Below, one piece after another: positions 31,701-64,000 of a stretch of DNA of 64,000 bases. Origin of the DNA: Cynocephalus volans (Eukaryota > Chordata > Mammalia > Dermoptera > Cynocephalidae); NCBI RefSeq assembly GCF_027409185.1, contig NC_084462.1:156413490-156477489 (forward strand), in the 5' to 3' direction. The notes under the pieces were generated by a model. The model did no database searches. It was not told the DNA's origin and was given only the letters and a program-made list of their open reading frames with translations. Position 1 is the first letter of the stretch. Every line of letters starts with the position of its first letter. The position numbers were made by a program, and so were the translations under genes.

Positions 31701-33993
31701 TTAAGTGTCTACAGCTGCAGGGGGAGTTCAAAAAGTGGAAACCCAACAAAGAGCCCACTTAAGGCAATTAACTCCTGGTTGTAGTAGTTTACATCCTCTG
31801 CCCCTGGAAGCCCAGCGAGTCTAGATCAAGATAGGTTTAGGGGAATGCTGCAGAGATTGATCTGTCAATGTAAGATACCTAGGAGGCCAGTTGACTTTTC
31901 AAGGCTGAAGCAGAAGAGAACTTAGAGACACTGGGACCAATCTCGATGCCCCACATATGCTCTTTAAAGAGACCTAAGACCCTAAATCTCTTCCTGAATC
32001 TGGATATACATTGTTTCTGATAACACCAAGGTCACGGGTTCAGATCTCTGTGCCGGCCAGCTGCCAAAACAAAAACAACAGATCTACATTGTTTGAATGA
32101 AGCCCAAACCAGGCTGGTTTCCTGTGCACGTGGTAGTGGAACAAAGCACTGTTTCTATGGTGTTTGCTGGGGCACTCTGCTCTGTTCTTGGTGGCTTCAT
32201 TCTGACACTACTGTATTAAATATCTTGTCCTGAAATATGGGTCATATTCCACCATAACAGTGGTTCTTGACCCTGGGTCTTTATTAGAATTAACTGAGGG
32301 AATTTTATAAAATTACCAAGGCGTGGGTATCAGATCAATTATATCATACTCTCTGGAGGTGGGCTCTGGGCATAAGCATTTTCTAGAAACTCCCTACTTG
32401 GGTGATTTAAATGTACAGCCATTGATCTAAGTCATCTAGTGGCTCAAAAGGCCCAAACAGTGAAAGCAAAGATACTTCCTCTGCTGGTCTATCTCTTGCT
32501 AAGCAAGAGAAATTTCAAGGGACAAGACTAACAACAGAAAGGTCTATTAATGTTACTTGGACTTAGGAATTTCCAGCCTTTGGAAAAACAGACAGTTCTA
32601 CCAAATTCACATCACCGAAGACCTTTAGATGGCAATGAGAAAAAAATTCCATATGCCAACCAAATATCTAGCATTAGCTCTGGAGAACTACATTCTTTAT
32701 AAACCAATTTGATAGCTTTTCTGATGACATGACTGAGGAGATTTCTCTAGTTAGTGAGACACTAGAGTGGAGTACTTCAACAGCCCTTAACCAAGTTGGG
32801 CATCAGGTGATATACTATGGGACACTCCAGAGCACCCTACAATTGGCAGATTAATGACAGCCCCCAGATCATGAAGGAGGATGGAGCCTTCACACTTCTG
32901 GGCTGGCCAACCCCCTGCCCCCCACCCACGTTCCCCTTTAAATTCAAAGGGTTAGACCAAATAACCTTTAAAAACCTGTGAATACATACAGCGTTCCATG
33001 GCCATCTAAGGGCAACATTTGAAGGTGAAAAAAAATGGAACTGTCCTGCTCACTTTCCCAAATTCTTTATTCCTATTGTATTTGAGTTTTGTTCAAAATG
33101 AGTCTTAGCCTATTTAATTTCATTTTATACCCAGATGTTGCAGAACAATGAGCTAGGTCAGAGCCTGAATCTGGGTTAGCTATAAATGAACATAGAATTT
33201 TCTGCTGCTGTGAAATGGTGCTGCAGCTCAAACTACCCCACACAGCAATGCGACCAAGTACAAGCTGAACTATAAAATCACTCTCAGCAGAGAGACTTGG
33301 GAAGTTGGGAAAGGCCACTATGGGCCTTCTGACGTTGGAGACCAACTTGGAGGGATTTTGGGTATCTTCTCAGGGACCATGTCATGGTTTTGGGAGACCC
33401 TGGATTAGTAACGCTCCATCTGTCACATGGAATACAAACCATGTGTGGCACAACATGACTTCTGAAGAGTGCTTTGAGACAATCTGAAACTCTTTTTTAT
33501 GGTTTGCTATTGGGGCATCTCAGAGTCACCAAGTCATTTTATTTCCTCACTTGCCCTTATAATGCTTTTTGTACACACTAATTGCCCAGGGCAGTATAAA
33601 ATGAATGAAAAGTATTCAGAGAAGCTTCTTTCCACAAAGTCATTACCTCTAGTGGCTGCCAAAGGCTAGATCAGGCAGCATCAGAATCACTTGGGAAGAA
33701 ACTGGATTCTGGGCCCCACCAGTTTCAATAAATAGGTTTGGAGAGGGAAATGAGTACTTGTGCTTTGTTTAAGTTTCCTAGGTTATTCTGATGTACAGCC
33801 TGGTTTGGGAACCACAACTTAGGCCACTCCTACACAGGATGCAGTTCTTTGATTTCTTACCGAGGTTTGGCTTGCCAGTGTAGAGCTTTTCATAGAGAAA
33901 GGTGTGGTCTCGGAAGCTCTGCAGTGTGTTTCCCATGGCTATGATGGACACCATAACCAGCCAGCTTCTTAACACGTTCAGGAAACGGCTCAT
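28681..33993 (-). CDS. ERG28: ERG28 (C14orf1), complete coding region, 4 coding exons
   Basis: This gene encodes ERG28, a small ER membrane protein that tethers the sterol C-4 demethylation enzymes (methyl oxidase, C-4 dehydrogenase/decarboxylase and 3-ketoreductase) in cholesterol synthesis. Coding exons on the minus strand are 33993-33861, 31506-31416, 28984-28866 and 28760-28681; they join to 423 nt, 140 residues plus TGA, the usual vertebrate length. The protein starts [20 protein letters not shown], with a hydrophobic first segment, and has further membrane segments around [36 protein letters not shown] and [10 protein letters not shown]. The last four residues KKRN match the KKXX ER-retrieval pattern. 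A non-coding first exon ends at 36321 in the shared CpG island. The start codon is the first ATG after the splice acceptor. No lesion is seen. Confidence 0.97.
28866..28984 (-). CDS. ERG28: ERG28 third coding exon
   Basis: The acceptor is CCCTTGTAG and the donor is GTAAGC. This 119-nt exon encodes [20 protein letters not shown] and [19 protein letters not shown], the most conserved hydrophobic part of the protein. Both ends split codons consistently with the flanking exons. Confidence 0.97.
28985..31415 (-). other. ERG28: ERG28 intron between second and third coding exons
   Basis: No exon is recognised here. An old L1-type 3' fragment lies at about 29650-29950 and MIR-like fragments at about 30260-30690. 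The stretches 29000-29640 and 30700-31400 show nothing I can assign. Confidence 0.6.
29650..29950 (-). mobile_element. Old L1-type 3' fragment
   Basis: The text ATGCAAAAAGTTATAGACAT, ..ACCAGTATCTTAAATTTG.. resembles the 3'UTR of old mammalian L1. A similar stretch is at about 58480-59200. No coding content. Confidence 0.5.
31416..31506 (-). CDS. ERG28: ERG28 second coding exon
   Basis: The acceptor reads CTACATAG and the donor GTATGT on the minus strand. This 91-nt exon completes a valine codon and encodes [20 protein letters not shown] followed by LCAIDIHNK. It includes one membrane segment. Confidence 0.96.
32017..32081 (+). mobile_element. tRNA-derived SINE, 5'-truncated
   Basis: Only the 3' part of one unit is present (CTGATAACACCAAGGTCACG, GGGTTCAGATC) plus an A-rich tail. 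A 13-bp duplication with one mismatch (ATATACATTGTTT / ATCTACATTGTTT) shows that it inserted in truncated form. Confidence 0.82.
32255..32430 (+). mobile_element. MER5-like hAT remnant
   Basis: CAGTGGTTCTTGACCCTGGG, TTAGAATTAACTGAGGGAAT and CTCTGGAGGTGGGCTCTGGG with a final ACAGCCATTGATCTAAG. Confidence 0.55.
33662..33825 (+). mobile_element. MER5-like hAT remnant
   Basis: CATCAGAATCACTTGGGAAG, TGGATTCTGGGCCCCACC and TTATTCTGATGTACAGCCTG, GTTTGGGAACCACAA match the MER5 plan. Confidence 0.6.
33861..33993 (-). CDS. ERG28: ERG28 first coding exon with start codon
   Basis: The ATG is at 33993-33991, preceded by 5'UTR in the same exon whose acceptor is probably at 34025-34026 after a pyrimidine tract. 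The donor is GTAAGA below 33861. It encodes 44 residues plus one base, from MSRFLNVL to YTGKPNL. Confidence 0.96.
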
Positions 33994-34894
33994 GATTCCC
34001 CTCAAACCTTAGATGGCTTTTAGCCTTGGAAACAAAGGTAAAGGACATAAAACAACAAGGGTCAGTCTACTTCAACCATAAGCTCTCTCACCTTTGTGGT
34101 TAAACTGTGTCCCACTCACAAGAGCTATACTAAACTTAGTAGGCCAATCACTTCATAAATTCCTCTCCAAGTCCTTGGCTCATCTATTCCAGTTTTCTTA
34201 ACACAATACTCTTACTTCACAGGGTTAGCATATTGCCTTTGAATAGTAACCCTAAACTGAAGTGTGCTGACCTTTACCCAGAATGACAAAAGCTAAATAA
34301 TACAGTGGGTGGAAATGACAAACCCAGAAGGAAAAAAATGGAGAGAAGAAGGGGAACAGAAGGAAAAGAGGCATACAAATACAACTACAAAGTAATCAAA
34401 TGGATTTCTGTGTAAGGCATATAGAAATTGGTCTCAATACTTAGTCACACATTAATAGTGGTGAGTGAACAGTATATTTCGCAATAAGTGGCACAATACT
34501 TATCTTTGTCTGAGCAATTTCTCCAAAATATTACAAAATCAGAACTCCTGTCTCTTAGTTGGAATCAGTCCTTCTATGTCTTTACTTTTTCATGCCATTC
34601 CTTTGTAAAGCAAGTGGCTCAAAGGTGATTGTAAATCTACTCACAGATACCTGCCTTGCTATCTGTAAGAGATCCTTTCAAGCCTACAGAAGACTTATAC
34701 ATTTGAGTGGAACCTATGGTGTGAGGGCACTATTTACTTCCTTAGGTTTTTTCTACTTTGGTTCTCAAGTTTACCATGCTGTATGGACAAGAAGAACAAT
34801 CTAAAAGTTAAAAATAAATAAACTGCTGTGCCTTTAGAACTGGTAAGAAAATTATATGGAGAAGGAAACAGCAATCTGGTGTTGGGTTGCAAGA

Positions 34895-35090
34895 GAAATT
34901 GTAATAGCACTTGTGCCATGCACTGTAACAGGCACCTGCCATATTTTATCTCATTTAATTCTTACAAGGTAGGCAGTCACTATTAATATTTCCATTTTAC
35001 AGATGAGGTTTGGAACAGAGAGTGGCAGTGTTGAGGTCACACTGTTAATACATGGTAAAGTTGAGATACAAACTATGGTCTGTTGGACTC
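34895..35090 (-). mobile_element. MIR SINE remnant
   Basis: TTATCTCATTTAATTCTTAC, TTTCCATTTTACAGATGAGG and TGAGGTCACACTG mark an antisense MIR. Confidence 0.75.
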
Positions 35091-35914
35091 TATGTTGCAA
35101 TACTACCTCACTACTTGAGAATATTTTGATGAAGTTCCCATTTTTGAGGAAGACAAGCATACCATGGCTACTCCTGCCTTCAAGTCATATAGAAAATACA
35201 ATCAGGTTATATACTTTTTGTTTTTTTTTAAAAAGCTGAGATCCACTCTTATTGAGTAGTGATTTCAATTAACTTGATTTAAATAAAACCTATATAGATA
35301 AAGAATCTAATAATGGAATGACTTCTTCCCATCTTATTCTTTTTGGCCCACAGTTTATCTGTTATCAGGTAAACTATTTAGTCCTGAAACGGTAATAAAC
35401 TATCAGGCTTCCTTTGTGTCACTTTGGCAATAGAGATTTCAGTATGGTCCTACACTACCCAGCTGAGATTGCCCCAGACACTGTGAAGCACCAAAAACCA
35501 AACAAAAAAGAGCTCTAGAAGAAGGGTGAATTGATGAGTCCCTCCCGGAAAGGTGGACTCTGTCCAGGTCCAGAGAAAAAAGGGGTCTACTGGACATCAC
35601 AGGCAGTTATAGCCTGGCCCAAGATCCACCTATCCCGTTTATCTTTTCACCCTCTCTCAACAGAGACTCAGGTCTCCCAGGGTGAGAAATGCTCCATGGA
35701 CACTGCCCCCTCTATCCCCTTTTCAGCAGAACTTAAGCCTTCCATTTCACAGAAGCTCTTAGAAATCCTGACAGCTGAGGAGGACAGTGCCTGTGCACTT
35801 CTGGATTGCTCTTCCAAATCCTCAACCCCACTTCCCTAAAGCTTTCGGACCTCCTAGACTTTATACAATATTTATTACCAAATTTTGCCTTGGCCCAGCC
35901 CAGCAGAGGTGTGG

Positions 35915-36085
35915 TGTTAAAACTTAGAGTCAGGAGAGAGGGATTCCTATCCTAGCCCTACCATTTAGTAGCTGTGTGACCCTGGGCAAGTCATTTACAC
36001 TTTTCAGCCTCAATTTTCTTATCTGCAAAATGGAGACACAAATATCTACCTCAAGGGTTATTATAAGAACTACATGAGAAAAATT
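35915..36085 (+). mobile_element. MIR SINE remnant
   Basis: CCATTTAGTAGCTGTGTGAC, CCTGGGCAAGTCATTTACAC and TTATCTGCAAAATGGAGACA in MIR order. Confidence 0.8.
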
Positions 36086-36320
36086 GAAGGTTCCTTGCAC
36101 AGTGCTATCTCACACTGGCTGCTCGTTTGTTCATCCATTCCTTCGTTCCCCGAATTTAACAAGCCTTCTCCATCTTCCTAGCTCTTCCCTCTCCCCCCAA
36201 AAGGTTGCCTCCCAGGTATCTTCCCTCCATCTCACCCCCATTCTTCCAGACTCTCCCGATCTTCTCAAACAGATGCTACACAGCCACCTACATCCCTCTT
36301 CTACCCCAAATTCTCCTTAC

Positions 36321-36440
36321 CTAGCTACGGGACCCCCAAAGCAGTAGCAGCAGCAACAGCAGCAGCAGCAGCGAAGAGCCCCCGGGACAGCTCCAACCCC
36401 GAGTCCACCTGAGACATTTGTGCCCGCCCCCGCCCTCAGC
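36321..36440 (-). other. ERG28: ERG28 non-coding exon 1 (5' end approximate)
   Basis: A strong minus-strand donor at 36321/36320 follows GC-rich sequence carrying a CTG-rich triplet stretch. There is no coding need for this exon, since the start codon lies in the next one. The transcription start is not visible; the upper limit is a guess that keeps the CCAAT boxes upstream. Confidence 0.6.
36341..36372 (-). repeat. CTG-type triplet repeat in ERG28 5'UTR
   Basis: The plus strand reads ten GCA/GTA/ACA-type triplets, mostly CAG, so the ERG28 transcript would carry CUG repeats with two or three interruptions. It is short and lies only 20 bases from the exon 1 donor. Confidence 0.85.
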
Positions 36441-36451
36441 CCGGCTCCAGG

Positions 36452-36456
36452 ATTGG
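36452..36456 (-). promoter_or_regulatory. CCAAT box (NF-Y), ERG28 orientation
   Basis: ATTGG on the plus strand, hence CCAAT on the minus strand, flanked as CCCAATCC. It is the box closest to the proposed ERG28 first exon. Confidence 0.55.
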
Positions 36457-36481
36457 GTCGTTTCCGTCAGTCCTCGCTCTG

Positions 36482-36486
36482 ATTGG
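36482..36486 (-). promoter_or_regulatory. CCAAT box (NF-Y), ERG28 orientation
   Basis: The minus strand reads AGCCAATCAG, a full NF-Y consensus match. It lies 30 bases from the neighbouring box, a spacing often seen in paired NF-Y sites. Confidence 0.65.
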
Positions 36487-36535
36487 CTGTGCCGGTTTAG
36501 CTCCAGCAGGAGATGGGGCGTGAACCCCCTCACTG

Positions 36536-36540
36536 CCAAT
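36536..36540 (+). promoter_or_regulatory. CCAAT box (NF-Y), TTLL5 orientation
   Basis: The plus strand reads TGCCAATCAGCG, a full NF-Y consensus, oriented towards TTLL5. It is 54 bases from the previous opposite-facing box. Confidence 0.65.
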
Positions 36541-36771
36541 CAGCGGTTGCCGCTGCCTAAGCCTCTTCCCCGCTACGCCGCTCACGTAGTAAACCCTCCT
36601 GTGAAGCGTGGCGGAACTCCGGATTTGGAGTCAACCTTTTAGGGGCGGAGGAAGAAAAAGCGGAATAAAGAAGTCTCCCTGTGCAGTGGGAAGAACTCTG
36701 CGCCCGCACTGCGCGGCGGTGACGACATTCATCTGCGACCGCAGACGAGCGTTTTCTGCGCCGGGTGGCGG

Positions 36772-36782
36772 GCGCCTGCGCA
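36772..36782. promoter_or_regulatory. NRF1-like site
   Basis: GCGCCTGCGCA matches the NRF1 palindrome with one mismatch. It sits just upstream of the proposed TTLL5 first exon. Confidence 0.4.
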
Positions 36783-36799
36783 GTGGCTCCGGGCGGGCG

Positions 36800-64000
<27,201 letters not shown>

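Larger units (their letters stand above)
31507..33860 (-). other. ERG28: ERG28 intron between first and second coding exons
   Basis: It contains a 5'-truncated SINE (32017-32081) and two MER5-like remnants (about 32255-32430 and 33662-33825). No coding exon is seen. Confidence 0.6.
34025..36320 (-). other. ERG28: ERG28 first intron
   Basis: This intron separates the non-coding exon in the CpG island from the first coding exon. Its donor on the minus strand is AG|GTAAGG at 36320. It holds an antisense MIR (about 34895-35090) and a sense MIR (about 35915-36085). The rest is unassigned. Confidence 0.65.

Noticed and set aside
33993-34005. A longer ERG28 start upstream of the ATG at 33993
   Set aside because: The upstream in-frame codon at 34005-34003 is TTG, not ATG, and the family starts at MSRF.

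Overview
This is mammalian nuclear DNA: spliced genes with GT-AG introns, a CpG-island promoter, and dense interspersed repeats. Three protein-coding genes are recognisable, in the order of human 14q24.3: the 3' half of FLVCR2 (+, 8 exons, 18-23962), all coding exons of ERG28/C14orf1 (-, 4 coding exons, 28681-33993), and the 5' part of TTLL5 (+, non-coding exon 1 plus 4 coding exons, about 36800 to beyond the window end). All 16 coding exons join in frame.

The species is suggested by the repeats. Short SINEs of one or two tRNA-Ile-like units ending in an A-rich tail are abundant and flanked by target-site duplications. This fits the CYN SINEs of colugos (Dermoptera). A horseshoe-bat-type genome is a weaker alternative. 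This is an inference from remembered family structure, not a database match.

Layout: 1-25.6 kb holds the FLVCR2 exons and 3'UTR. Its introns carry MIR, MER5-like, mariner-MITE and SINE copies, an LTR-like block at about 8.5-9.0 kb, and a 1.7-kb element at 12.15-13.9 kb built from an L1-like 5' end and a 105-bp tandem repeat. 25.6-28.0 kb is the spacer where FLVCR2 and ERG28 converge. 28.0-36.4 kb is ERG28. 36.4-37.1 kb is a CpG island shared head-to-head by ERG28 and TTLL5. 37-64 kb is TTLL5; its second intron contains a full-length L1 (43520-50171) in the sense direction with a 16-bp perfect duplication, and its third intron contains an older antisense L1, solo LTRs and a hAT-like repeat.

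The genes do not form a pathway. FLVCR2 is a membrane transporter (choline/heme), ERG28 is an ER scaffold for sterol C-4 demethylation, and TTLL5 is a tubulin polyglutamylase. I found no clearly new biological system. The most unusual items are the L1/VNTR composite element, a SINE subfamily whose anticodon arm is replaced by a GC-rich hairpin, the young L1 with compensating frameshifts, and two upstream ORFs in the TTLL5 leader.
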